The notes under the pieces were generated by a model that made no database searches, was not told where the DNA came from, and worked only from the letters and a program-made list of their open reading frames with translations. DNA of 64,000 nt. It comes from Dichetophora obliterata. Its lineage: Eukaryota; Arthropoda; Insecta; Diptera; Sciomyzidae. A program made the translations under genes and the position numbers. Shown here in pieces: positions 23,930-35,733 of the stretch (position 1 is the first letter of the stretch; each line of letters starts with the position of its first letter). Location: the NCBI GenBank assembly GCA_963920525.1, contig OY986435.1, positions 179,026,266 to 179,090,265 on the forward strand, given 5' to 3'.

Positions 23930-24712
23930 CACTCAAAAAATTTATTAGTACAATTTCTACGAATGAAATTAGTAAGCAAAATATTCGTACATTCTACAAA
24001 TATTCGTACAATATACAAAGTATTTGTATTGCGATCTCTTTACGAATCCATTCGTTAAACTTTTCTAATACTTGATGTAGTATCTACGAATATGTTTGTC
24101 TTATAAACTAATGATATTCGATAACAAAAACACAATTATTTGTATTAGTGCATTGCACAAATGATTATGTGCATATAAAAAATAGTATTCGTAAATTTCT
24201 CGTACGAATAACTTCGTAATTTCTTTCATATCATTCGTATTACTTACTAATGCTTTCGTTCTATTTACGAATGAAAAATAATATTAGTAGAAACAATTCA
24301 TTCGTAGGTTGACCGTACGAATTATTAGTAGAATGTACGAATTCTTAGTTGAGTTAAAAAAAATTGAAAACTGAAATCGTTCAGCCTCGTTTGTCGAACA
24401 TCTACAGAACATAAGGAACTTTATAATAGTAAAGTGACAGTAGCCTACTGGTAGAGTGCGTGGCCCGTAAGCTAAAGAGCCGAGGTTCAAACCACAGAAT
24501 GTTTTTTTGTGTTTGTTATTATGATAGTATTATAATTATGATGAATGTAACAAATGTATTCGTACAATATACATTGGTTTTTTTACGAAGACGAATAAAA
24601 TATTCGTAATGTACTAATATACGATTCTACAAATACTATTCGTGGCTGAAAACTATGAATTTAAGAATGGACACAATTATTAGCAATATTTACACACAAA
24701 TATTTTTGAGTG
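23930..24712. mobile_element. TA-flanked ACGAAT-rich TIR element, 783 bp
   Basis: The ends are CACTCAAAAA and its inverse, flanked by TA (23928-23929 and 24713-24714), a Tc1/mariner-type duplication. ACGAAT or ATTCGT occurs dozens of times throughout, in both orientations. It has no transposase. A tRNA-like promoter module lies in the right half. Confidence 0.75.
24438..24500 (+). repeat. tRNA-like pol III promoter module
   Basis: A box TAGCCTACTGGTAGAGTGC and B box GGTTCAAACC are about 43 nt apart, as in a tRNA gene. The remaining sequence does not fold into a clear acceptor stem, so it is tRNA-derived rather than functional. It is embedded in a TIR element. Confidence 0.6.
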
Positions 24713-25077
24713 TATTGATAATGAAGAAGTTATCAACGATTTTGCAGGCGGTTTAATTTTCTATTATAACTTTCTTTTTCCATGTTGTTCTTGCTTTTGT
24801 TATGTACCTATGAAATTTAGTTTTTGATATTTTGGCTTTTTACCTTTCTTATGTTTTTAAATTTTTATGTTTTTATGATCTAATATATTTTTTTTAAAAT
24901 AATATTTTTATTCTCATTTAAATTCCACGATTTTATTTCCATTTATATATGGATTGTTTTTGAGCATTAAGCACTTAAAATAAGCCGGAATTATATTTTT
25001 TTCTTTAGAAATGAAAACAATAAAAATAAATTTTTTATTTAAAAACAAATTTTAGATAAAAAAATTAAATTAAAATA

Positions 25078-25465
25078 AATTATGTTGATTTAATATGATT
25101 TAAATACAAATTCTAAATGTATGATAGCTTAAATCATACTTGATCTTAAATACAAATTTTAGTTGTTTGATAGCTTAAAATCGTTTATTGACATCTGATG
25201 AATCGCTATCTGATGAAGCCAGTAGCAGTGCCGAAATTGCAATAAAATTAGCTAGTAATGTTTTCCTTTTCATATCGAAAACGTTGTTGTTTTTTCTTTG
25301 GAAAAATTCGTTAGAGCAATTAATTGTTCTAACCTGACCTAAAGCTCAATAAACGATTTCAAACTATCAAAAGACTAGAATTTGTATTTAAAATCAAGTA
25401 TGATTTAAGCTATCAAACATTTAGAATTTGTATTTAAATCATATAAAATCAACATAATAATCAAC
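25078..25465. repeat. Inverted repeat, arms about 115 bp
   Basis: The left arm (25078-25190) and right arm (25343-25465) share, inverted, TAAACGATTT, AATCAAGTATGATTTAAGCT, TAGAATTTGTATTTAAAT and AAAATCAACATAAT. The left arm also contains an internal near-duplication of its own motif. The ~150-bp loop has no recognisable gene. Probably a foldback MITE. Confidence 0.7.
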
Positions 25466-25614
25466 AAGTTCATAGAGAAAAACTTTAATAAAAATTAATT
25501 TTTTATTTATATTCGTTGCGAGATGCATTTTTTAACAAACCCCAGCCGCCCAGAAAAAAAATTCTGGCTCAAAAAAAGAATTCGATCGCTTCCCTTCAAA
25601 AGTAAAGTATGTTG

Positions 25615-26290
25615 GCTGTTAAGAGGATCATGTTTGAATCTGTTCTTAAATATATTGGATTCAGTGATTTAGTTTTTTTAAAGCAAAAACAAGGCTTTAC
25701 GGAAAAACTTGCTTAAATTCCAATGAGACGTAGCATACATGACAGGTTGTACAACAAATTTAATGAGACTAATTTACAGGTACAAGGATATCAACTGGAT
25801 TTAATACAAACGAAAACTATAATTCCTGCGTTTTTGTCGAAACTTGTCTTGTATAAGAGATATTTAGGAAGCAAGGAATTTTTCATTTTCCGAATATATC
25901 GTCAGTAGAAAAAGCAGATGATAACCTATTAGTATATTGTAAACATTTGAAAGCCCTTTATATTGATTTTAATAAATATATGAAGATATCCTCACGACGA
26001 ATATTTGCGATTGTTTTCTGGACCCACTCCGCACAATTAATCTGAAATACATTTACAGGAGGAAATAATTGAGATATCAACAAGTGAAGAGTTAAAAATA
26101 AAATTAAAAAACGAGTACCAGGAGTTCTGGTTACAAAAACAGATACCCACCTTTTTTCTAGTTTATGGGCTGTGGCGGAAAAATATTTGATTGCTTTTCC
26201 ATCATATTATTTAATTGAACGTGGATTTAATGCGGTAACAAGAATTTTAACTAAAAAGAGATACTAACAAGTTTCAGTTTCTTTTTCCAT
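25615..26290 (+). pseudogene. ZBED5/SCAND3-like hAT transposase remnant
   Basis: Pieces in several frames read IHDRLYNKFNETNLQVQGY, LIQTKTIIPAFLSKLVLYK, then EELKIKLKNEYQEFWLQKQ and LWAVAEKYLIAFPSYYLIER followed by GFNAVTRILTKKRY. The last block is the hAT C-terminal dimerisation region as found in the ZBED5/SCAND3-like group, with the FPSSYLVERGFS-like signature. Frameshifts and a TAG at 25906 interrupt it, and the N-terminal BED finger and catalytic core are not visible. This is a decayed C-terminal half. Confidence 0.65.
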
Positions 26291-26299
26291 TGTTTTTAC

Positions 26300-27420
26300 G
26301 AAAAAAAGGATGTATTTCGGATGAGGGGGGCGCTGAAAGAAGCTTAACTTAATTTGAGAACCTATGACCGCAACAAAAAATAACGAACACAAAGGAATCA
26401 TCCAATCAAATTGACAGTTTTTCTCTATAGATTCTTCCTCTATTTGTATTAGATTCTCGAAAGGAAGAGCCTGTTTACAACTAAATCTGAAATAATTTGC
26501 TAGAACTACTGTTTATTTGTATGCGAATTCACTTAAAAAATTAAATACTGAATTCAGTGATTAGAAAATGGATTGATGCTAAAAATACTTGCTTATATGC
26601 TAAGCGTCCGCATACATTTTTTTTTAACTCATTAATGTTTAAGCTTCGAACATATTCAAATTTCTTACAATTTTTATGAAAATTGAAAGCTTATTTGCGT
26701 TCCCTAAAGTATTTAAAAAAAAAATGTTTTTTTTCTTTAAATAAACATATTTTTGGGATGGACAATTAACTTGTTAAAAAAAGACCTTTAGAAGTAATTT
26801 CTAAACAACTTGGTAGCTTGGAATAAGTTAATGATAAGTTAACATGATAGAAGTTAATAATAAGCTGTCAACAAACGTTTAATATAAGCATAAGGCACAA
26901 ATTTATAAGCTTATAGCAATCTTCTAATTTAGAAAACAGTTCAACACAGAAAACAAGCTCGGCATATCAAGTGTCTGTGTTCCAAAAGTAAATTTTATGT
27001 ATGTAAGCTTGCCAAAGGTTCATTGCTACCAATACAAAAATAAAAAGTAATAAGAATTATATATGAGTTAATGTATGTACCCGCGCAAGCCCTAACAGCT
27101 GATATAATTTTTATTTTTTATCAATCTAGTATTTTGTAATTTTTGATTGTAATTTAAATCAATAGGTTTTGAAAAAATTTACTTGCCAAATTTATTAATA
27201 TATAAATTCCTGAAATGAAAAGTTTCAATCATAACAATTTGTAAAAAATTTTAATATAATTTCAAAATTAATTGACCTTTATTAATTCCAACTGGAAGGA
27301 AACCAGTGGAATAAGTATTAATTCGAAATAATATTGCTTATGATAGCAAAAATTCTTCAATGATTTCGTCTTGGATTCTTGAACACAGTGCCACTTTAAA
27401 ATTTACTTGCTCATTAATTG
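26300..27420. other. AT-rich non-coding stretch
   Basis: No gene, TIR or array recognised. Confidence 0.45.
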
Positions 27421-27429
27421 AAGAGTTCT

Positions 27430-27651
27430 CGCGAATAACGTTGTAAACGAAAAAAATTGTAATTGTTCACTTTTATTCATTTTACTAGCACTTTTATTCA
27501 TTGTTATTAATTTTTTTTGGGTACGCGATAAAAATACCCCAAACTGCTCAACTGCTTACTCAGTTCTGTTTGTATATAATATAAGAGAGTGTTTCAAATA
27601 GGTATTCGCAAAAAAACCCCTAAAAAAATGTCGTTTACAACGTTATTCGCG
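27430..27651. mobile_element. Small foldback/MITE, 222 bp
   Basis: CGCGAATAACGTTGTAAACG and its exact inverse bound a loop containing GGTACGCGATAAAAATACCC. Weaker similarity (AATTGAAG) continues outside both arms, so the true ends may be 15-20 bp further out. No ORF. Confidence 0.65.
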
Positions 27652-27936
27652 ATTATGCTTCAATTATTCATTCAATAGTTTGCATACACTAAAATGTCAT
27701 TAGTTTTTCACTAACAATAAAATCATGAACAATAAATGCAATAAATATTAATTAACACAATTCAAAAAATAGTAAGTAAAAATTATCTAAGGTATTTATA
27801 ACATCAAATATTTATAATAACATTATAAATAATAATCACTAAAGTAGTATTTACATATCTGAACAAAGTATGCTCGTTTCTTGAAAAAGTATGTTTTGTT
27901 CTCTAAATGAACACGAGATTAAGCAAAAGACGATAT

Positions 27937-28079
27937 AACTGAGTTATCGATGCAGCTGTGTTCCACGCAAATATAGCTATAAATACACAAAATCTTCTAG
28001 CATGACATTAGCCAAAGTTATGGGACAAAAACGAAACACCCTTTCATATAACTTATATGGGGATTGAAAATTTTGAAGC
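27937..28079 (+). repeat. Dispersed repeat, copy 1
   Basis: About 140 bp matching 33187-33335, including GATGCAGCTGTGTTCCACGC, TAGCATGACnTTAnCnAAAG and CTTTCATATAACYTATATGG in the same order. The second copy lies inside a TIR element; this one has no recognisable flanking ends. Confidence 0.75.
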
Positions 28080-28634
28080 AAAACCAAGATTTATCATATC
28101 TTCGGTATGTCGAAAGGTGCAAACATTTTTCACTCTAGCTTGTCTTCGCATAATCTACATCTCATGCATCAGGCAAAAAAATGGAGTACAATTTGCACAG
28201 GCAGAGGCTTTAAGATCCAATTTGGAACTTCCGGACCGAATTCAACGTCATGTGATATATTGGATAGTGAATGAAAATATTTCATCCTTTCTCAACTCTA
28301 TTAGGCATCGACATAATGTTGGTTGCATCAGCCTACAGTGTACTCCATAAGTACTACAGTGGCAAGTGTTCAAGGATATCTTGAGGCCACCAGCCCGTGT
28401 GTTTTCCAGGTTTATTCTGTACAAGCCTATTCCTTTACCATTGCCTTGATGCCCAACAGAACATCGCATTACCGTGATAGTTCGCACGGTTAAGTCGCAC
28501 GGTTAAGTTGTGGAATTCTCATTGCGAGCGTATTTCTCGCACTTTTGAGCTGTGCAAATTTAAAACAAAACTTCACCCTCCAACTAACTTTCACCCATCT
28601 TCCGAATCGACACAATTCTTATACATGTATAAGG

Positions 28635-29628
28635 GGCAGTTTACAAAAACAAGGAAGTCGAAGATGTGCCAAGAATAAAGCTTCCTTTTTAGATAAAATC
28701 GCAGCGCACAGTAAATGCATTAAATGCACACTGCACGATAGTTAAGCGAAGGACTAGTTTAGAAGCGTTAGTTTAGACTATAAAAAAATGCAAAATTGTC
28801 AAAATCAAACAAATATGACAGCAATGGCAATGACACCTAAATAGTAGTGTCAATGAAAAAAATATTTAAATACTATCGAAAACCATCGAGTCAGTTCAAA
28901 ACTATCGATAGCCCCGATAGTGTGAAACTATCGATATTATCGATAATGCCATCGATAGTTTGCGAACTCTTATAGAAACTATGATGAAAATAAAAACGTT
29001 CACCCATCTCTTTTAAAATTATTTTCTTATAAGATGAGAACATATTTCTCCAAGTGTGAAATCTGATGCTTATGCTAAGTAGATTTAATAACTTTTAATC
29101 GCTGTTGATGTTACTATTTTTTATTTTCAATTTGATTTGCTTGTGATTGCGTTTATTAGATCTTCTTGAATTTATTTCATTATATTTTGCAGATCCTGCG
29201 GCACATTTTGTCTGCGTTTGCTACTCAACCGCCACTTTCAGGACATGCAAGTGCTAGCCACAACATTAAATGTACAGGAAATATTTAATTGTATTTCAAG
29301 ACACGTGGAATGACATGACATGAAAATGCTTGTCGTTGTATTATTTTTTAACCTTAACTAATTGTGGCAATCATGCTAACAATTATACCTGCATATCTAA
29401 GTATGTTTATATGTTTGTATGCATATACAATATTTACGACAATTTGTTGTTGATGTTGTTGTTGTAGTTATCCATAAATAGCCATGCCCTAGCTATGAAG
29501 GCATGCGAGTCCTTCGCTTAACTATCGTGCAGTGTGCATTTAATGCATTTACTGAGCGCTGCGATTTTATCTAAAAAGGAAGCTTTATTCTTGGCACATC
29601 TTCGACTTCCTTGTTTTTGTAAACTGCC
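28635..29628. mobile_element. Element or cassette bounded by a 121-bp inverted repeat
   Basis: The arms 28635-28755 and 29508-29628 are inverted copies of each other with a single mismatch in 121 bp (CGCACAG versus CGCTCAG). They run from GGCAGTTTAC to GCGAAGGACT. The 752-bp spacer has a TATCGATA cluster and a TTG run but no gene. No target duplication is evident outside the arms. Confidence 0.8.
28871..28960. promoter_or_regulatory. Cluster of TATCGATA-like sites
   Basis: Within 90 bp there are about seven copies or near-copies of (T)ATCGAT(A): TATCGAAA, CATCGAG, CTATCGATAG, CGATAG, CTATCGATA, TTATCGATAA and CATCGATAG. TATCGATA is the DRE core element bound by DREF/BEAF-32 in Drosophila. 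Function here is inference. It lies between the arms of the 121-bp inverted repeat. Confidence 0.5.
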
Positions 29629-29639
29629 TCCTTCATCAG

Positions 29640-31030
29640 TCTAGCCATCGATCATTTTGCATGCGACGAACGCTATTGTGAACACGTTCTGTCACAACAT
29701 ATTCTATGGCAAAGTTGTTGTTTTTTGTCTTCGGGTTTTTGTACCAATTTATAATCTTTATTATAAAATTCCAGAAGCTGCTGTGCGAAACGTCTTCTAA
29801 ATGTCGCTGCATGCAAAATAATTTGAGTTTTTCATGTCTATAATTAATTCACACGCGCTGTGTGTGCTTCATCTATCATCAGTGAGTGTTTGATAAATTT
29901 TTTTTTAATATGTTCTTATTTATATAATTAATTTCATTTTTTGTCTATGCAAAATGCAAGAAATGCACGGTTCAACGACGCACGAATGCGATTAGATTAA
30001 TTCGTGCAGCAACTTTCCGTTGGTATACGTAATAGATAAAACTTGCTTCGCTGTAGAGCTCTAGAGTTGCTATCAAAATGTATCTAACAACTGCTTTGTG
30101 GATGTTTATCTATGCGATATTTTAATATCGCTCACACACTGTGGATAGCCATATTTTTTATTTTATTTTTTTTAAGCACAGCGAGGAATCATCATAATAA
30201 TTTATCAATTAATATGAATGAGAAATGGTTGTTGAATGCATATATTTTGCATAATTTAAGAATAATTGTGGCTTTTGCTCGTATCTGCAGACACACGAAT
30301 TGGTGATCATTAAAACGAGCGTTTCGATTTTGTTTCTTTTATGACAATACTGATGATTATTGATGATGATGATAATGATGATGATTTTGATGTTGATCAT
30401 GATGATTAAAATGGTAATGGCGAATTTCTTCTTTCTATTTTTCAATTTATCTCATTTACCACACACTTTGAAGGACAACTAATGGACCTTTTTTAGACTA
30501 GGTTAGAATTCTTTACTATTTGAAAGTAATTGAATCTAGCAAATGTAATTATATTTTATGCATAAAACATTAACTTAAAAACAACATGGTATGCCATTTA
30601 AAAAAAAATCGTATTTAAAATTATTTTTTTCTTACTTTAAACGGATTAAGTATAGTTATACTTAATACAATATTTAATTAAACATCTCATATATTTATTA
30701 TTTAGCAGATTTTGCTAAACTTTTGAAAAATTTTTCAACCATATACGCATCATTGTTTGTAAGTTACTGTGTTCTATATCACAAAATTGAAATAAATGAT
30801 ATACGACTGATTTTAAGGCTACATTTTCGAGATCTGTCGATCTGTGCGATCAGTTTGTTCTTATCTTTTATAGTTTTCGAGATATGAGACATTGACTGTG
30901 TGCTAAACAACACTTTAGTAACAAGCTTCGTTACTTCGTAAATTGTGTTTTATGTGTAAAAAACCGTTCTTGTAGAACAAAAACGGAGCCAAAGTACTAA
31001 CTAAAAAAAAGTTTTCTAGATGTTCTGTAT
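29640..31030. other. AT-rich non-coding stretch with GAT microsatellite
   Basis: A GATGATGAT-type run lies at about 30350-30410. No gene recognised; the small open frames are simple-sequence derived. Confidence 0.5.
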
Positions 31031-31039
31031 GCTAGTCTA

Positions 31040-31400
31040 AATAAACTTTGGAGTATTCAAAATGAAATGGTATTCGTTGGATGCAGATGCACTTATGAGC
31101 GGCTAAATGTGGATGATTTGTAAAAACTAATTTGACACACCCCCTTGTACCGCCCACAAATCTATAAAAATTCTATACTTCATGATTTTGGTCTTAAATA
31201 AATAAATACTTAAATTTGGGAATTTAGTTTGTACGGTAAATGTAGGCAGCTGTATTAAAAATGGGCGTGGTCGAACTAAAACTATGCCTACTTTTTTAGA
31301 AAAGTTTAAAATTGACTACTGGGCCGATTGCCGATTTTTTTTAATACGAGATGGTGTAGGAAAAAATATTGCAAAGCCCTCTTTTAGCGCCCATAAATCG
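31040..31400 (+). mobile_element. Helitron-related fragment
   Basis: CACACCCCCTTGTACCGCCC, TTTTGGTCTTAAATAAATAA and AAAATGGGCGTGGTCGAAC match the 15,940-16,150 part of the 1.85-kb Helitron. Neither terminus is present. Confidence 0.65.
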
Positions 31401-32117
31401 GTATATATAATAACATACCTAAAATTTTATAATATTTTTTCATAAAACATCTTTACCTGAGAATGAGAAGAAAACGGCATGAAAATAAAAGTTTTAACTA
31501 CGATGCAAATATCTCCGCTGTTTTAAAAAATATTTAATTTAAATTTTTTTCAAAAGCTGAATAAAAGCATTTAACAAAAATAGTTAAAATTTTACCGTCA
31601 GGTTAGTGTATATATTTTTGTATTTTTTTTTCAAAAAATTTTCGTACTGACTTTTTTACTCAAAAAATACTAAAAAGCTGTTTTTATTGTAAATTGCATT
31701 ACTGACATCACATTCATTTGTAAAAATTCTTCCAGTTTTGTGCAAAAATTGTTTAACAGTTTTCCTCATTAAAACAACCCTATGACTTTCTTGGCAAAAT
31801 TTTTTTTTTCCAAAACATTGTTTTTAAATATTTCCAGAAATAGTCAAGACTCAAAAATAGTTTATGTCAAAAAATTGCCCCAATATCTCTTTCCAGTCAA
31901 AATTTATGGCTAAAAATTTATTTTTTTATACCTTTAATAATAAAACTTGTTTTTGTGTTAAAATTCTTTATCTTTTAAAATTACATTTTCATTTAACTGA
32001 CAACTGAAGGCTTTCAAGTGTATTCAGTAAAATCAATAAACTGGATATTCAAAATGTCTCTTTCGATGTGAAAAGTAAATTTAACTTGTTATCGCTAGAT
32101 ACAGTTGCATACTATTA
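31401..32117. other. AT-rich non-coding stretch
   Basis: Poly-T-rich, with no gene or repeat boundary recognised. Confidence 0.45.
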
Positions 32118-32589
32118 TAAGGTGCCGGGACATAGCCCCAAATTTCAAATTTGGGATTATGTCCTCATAGAAAAGGGGACATAATCCCAAAAAAAGAGGA
32201 CATATTCCCAAAATGAATTTGGTATTATGACCGCTTAAAAAGAGGACATAGTCCCAAATTTGAGATTACGTCCCCTTTTCAAGCGTTCATAATCCCAAAT
32301 AAAAGTTTTGCATTCTTCATTGTAAAAATGTTTTTATTAAGTCCGCGTTTATAGAAGTGGACGCTTATATATTGTTATATACATTACTATTATATTTAAA
32401 CTGGATTAATAAATTGTTTTTGTTTATTATTAAAAAAAATGTAATACTTAATTTGTATACTTACTTAAGTATGTAAAGTTAATATATCTGAATTAACAAC
32501 TTTCGATACAAAGGCAAATTATTTCATTATAAACAAATTTATTTGCTCTTGTACGGAATGGTTATAACAACATGAATTTTTCAAATAAC

Positions 32590-32815
32590 TATTTAAAATG
32601 CCCAATGAAAATTCGTCCAAAAAAAATGAAAAATTGATTAAATGAAAAATGGCCCAAAATAAAATAAAAAATCGCCCAAAATTTAAAATGAAAAATCGCC
32701 CAAAAAAGTACAAATCACCTAAAACTTTTTTAAAGAAAATAAAAATCACACAAATGAAATATGAACCAAAAAATTAAATGAAAAATCGTCCAAAAAATGG
32801 CAAATGACCCAATTG
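32590..32815 (+). repeat. Degenerate tandem array, about 20-bp unit
   Basis: Roughly ten units of AAATGAAAAATCGCCCAAAA type, eroded in places to single CCAAAAAA words. It lies within the TIR element. Confidence 0.75.
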
Positions 32816-33186
32816 TAAAAAATGTTTCAATGTTTAATTATTAACAAAACTTAATATGATTATTAATTTCCTAAATAAGGAGGCACTGTTTTTTGAACAC
32901 AATTTAGTTAAGGTTGCATTTAGATCAATTTGCACACAGCCTTAAAACTTTAACTAAATGTATCTAGATTTATCTTTTTAAAAGGCGGCCGCTGCTAAGG
33001 GATAACAACCGTCAGTAAGTCCAACATCGGCTTCACAGTCTACAAAGGAAAATTATTTTATTGTTAAAAAAACCATCATATAATTGATTTGACCTTTTTG
33101 TATGTTTTTATCACCATTTCTTACAATGGCAAATCATTTTCTCTTATATCTGTATTAAGAAAAAATAGCTTAAGTCGACTTAAGAC

Positions 33187-33335
33187 AGATCTGAGTTATT
33201 GATGCAGCTGTGTTCCACGCATATAAAACTATATACACACAAAATCTGGAGCTGTTAGCATGACCTTAACTAAAGTTATGACACAAAATTAAAAGATCCT
33301 TTCATATAACCTATATGGCGATTGAAAACTTTGAA
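33187..33335 (+). repeat. Dispersed repeat, copy 2
   Basis: Matches 27937-28079 block for block with about one substitution per five bases. It sits inside the TIR element, so this element may be the repeat's vehicle. Confidence 0.75.
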
Positions 33336-33559
33336 GTAATATTTCTCGAAACTTTGAAATCAGACTTTAGCTGTTATTGCTTATCGACACAGATATCAGT
33401 GCTTGTTGAAACCACTTGGGATTATGACCTCTTAAAAGCGGACATAGTCCCAAGGGGTCAGAACCCCCATTTGGGACTGCGTCCTCTTTCAAAGCGGTCA
33501 TAATCCCAAATTTGAAATTTACCCCTGAATGTCCCTTGGGGCTATATCTCGGCACCCTA

Positions 33560-34530
33560 TATTAATTGGTTTAATGCAAGTTAAAATATAGATACAACTT
33601 TTTGTCTTTGTTTAGTTTTTCAACAAGTTTTCTCAAGCTAAAAATGTTGCAAAAAGTTTCGCAAATCAAGCATGAACGTAGGTAGAATCGAATTCAAATG
33701 CTTATCTGCTTATTTTATAGTCGAAACTAACCTTGTTTTAAGAAATAAGCAAGTATTGCTTTAAGTGAACTTATGAAAACATAATTATAAGATTAAGTTT
33801 AAAATGAAGTCAATATTACATGAAAAAAGTTTTTGTTGCATGAAAACATATTGCTTTTTATTTCTCACAATACTTTTTTACATTTTGTTCTATGTGCTAC
33901 AAAACAAGAAGAGCATATGCTCGTAAAGAAGTGCGCATGGAACAAAGCATTTTTTTTAAACTCTTCTTACTCTTACAAGTCTTTCAGAAAACGCATATTT
34001 TTTTGATAGAAAAAACCACAAACTCTAGAGCTTTCCTTGGTAAGAAGGTAACGACCAATTTTTTCCGTTCAGTTGTTTGTAATTAACAACTAAACTTTAA
34101 TATGGTTTTACCAAAAAACATAATAACTTGCGAACGACGATATGGACGTAAACCAAAAATCAAAAAACAGTGGCAGAGAAACGAATGAGATTGAGCAAAA
34201 CAAATGTCCTTAGAAACAAAATTGTAGGGGATTGGACACATTGGCACTAAAGAAAACATAGTCATTATAAACATACACAAAATTTTCAAAAACTTTTCAT
34301 GTCGTATCTGAAGGAACTTATAATGCAACTTTTAAATAAAATAATTTTTTGAATGGGGAAAGAAAAGGTCAAAGGGCATCTCAGGATTTGTTATATGTAA
34401 AAAATCTTTAAAGTGATTTCTCCTAAAACGCATTTTTTGTGTTTTTGTATAACATGATTTTACAAAAAAAAAAATGTTAATGTTTTAACAATTTATAATA
34501 GCAATAGTTACTTTACGGGTTGTTTCAGAT
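33560..34530. other. AT-rich non-coding stretch
   Basis: Overlapping short frames on both strands, none with a recognisable domain. Confidence 0.45.
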
Positions 34531-35733
34531 ATGAAGTAAGCTCAGCAGGAATAACAATTGTTTCTTATCTATCTTCAACACGATATGGCCTGATGCTCGA
34601 CCAAGTCTAATTGATGTCTTTATATTATCTGATGTTTCATTACTTTTACTTTTTGACCTAATTTAATTTATATCCGACCGTGTTCTTCTTTTTTGTACCA
34701 TAAATTTAAGTACTTGTCGCAGTTAAGCTCCTTTGACAATTACGTATAGCGATCTTAATTCTGTTGATTATTTCTCACTATATGCTTTTATGCCTAAAAT
34801 TTGTTGGTATGACTGTGGGTCTTGTCCTTCTGTTGACGATAAATGAAATATTCTTGCCTCTCAGATTTCTAATGCTTTTGAAAATTTTATTCTCCTCCGT
34901 AATAAAGTGGTTGCCAATAAATCCTGTTCTTGGTATACCTCTAGCGTATACCAAGCTAGTCTTTAAACAAAATAAATAAAATAAACAAAATAAACGAATC
35001 ATTCGAATTTTAATTGGGTGCATTACAAGCTGGCTCGAAATGAAGCGGTTTCTGTAATCAGACACAAAAAAACATTTTTTCATCGTAAAATGGACTGTTC
35101 ACTTCGTACCAAAACACTTTGGAATAATATTCGCAATCTTGGTGTTATAAGTAGAGGTAAACAGAAGTGTGCAATTGACCCTAATAGTCTTAACAATTAT
35201 TTTCTTTGGAGATGTTAATGATTGTCATTTAAGTGGTCATCAATTTCGTGATGTTGATAAATTTTCATTTTTATAATGTTGATGAAAATGATGTTATAAA
35301 GACAATTATGAGAATAAAATCAAATGCTGTCGGCGATGATGGTATTTCACAAAGGTTATTGAACCTTGCATTTTCAGTCCTCTTACCCATGTAATAAATA
35401 AGCTTTATGTAGTTAATCATTGTCTTACCACTTTATGTTTTCCTAACTTTTGGAAACGTGCTACTATTATTCCAATTGCTATAGTCACAAATGGATCCAA
35501 TATACAGGATCATCGCCCCATAAGTATTCGATACTTTGTATAAGACTAAGTATGCGAGTCTTTAATGGCAAAACAAGTTAATGAGTATTTAGCTAAACAT
35601 AAACTCTTATCACCTTACCAGTCTGGATTTAGATCTAAACATAGTTGCTCACCTGCTATGCTTAAAGTTATTGATAGCATCCGCGTGCCCCATGATGAAG
35701 GACCCCTTGGACCCCTTATAATAGCGCCCTTAC

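Larger units (their letters stand above)
32120..33557. mobile_element. TIR element with palindromic subterminal arrays
   Basis: The outer ends are AGGTGCCGGGACATAGCCCC and, reversed, AGGGTGCCGAGATATAGCCC, consistent with a TA duplication. Just inside each end, GGGATTATGTCC/GGACATAATCCC-type words alternate in both orientations at least six times. The element has no ORF resembling a transposase. It also holds a degenerate 20-bp tandem array and a copy of a dispersed repeat. The superfamily is unknown. Confidence 0.7.

Noticed and set aside
24438..24500. Functional tRNA gene
   Set aside because: A and B boxes are present but no acceptor stem pairs. It sits in a multicopy-looking TIR element.
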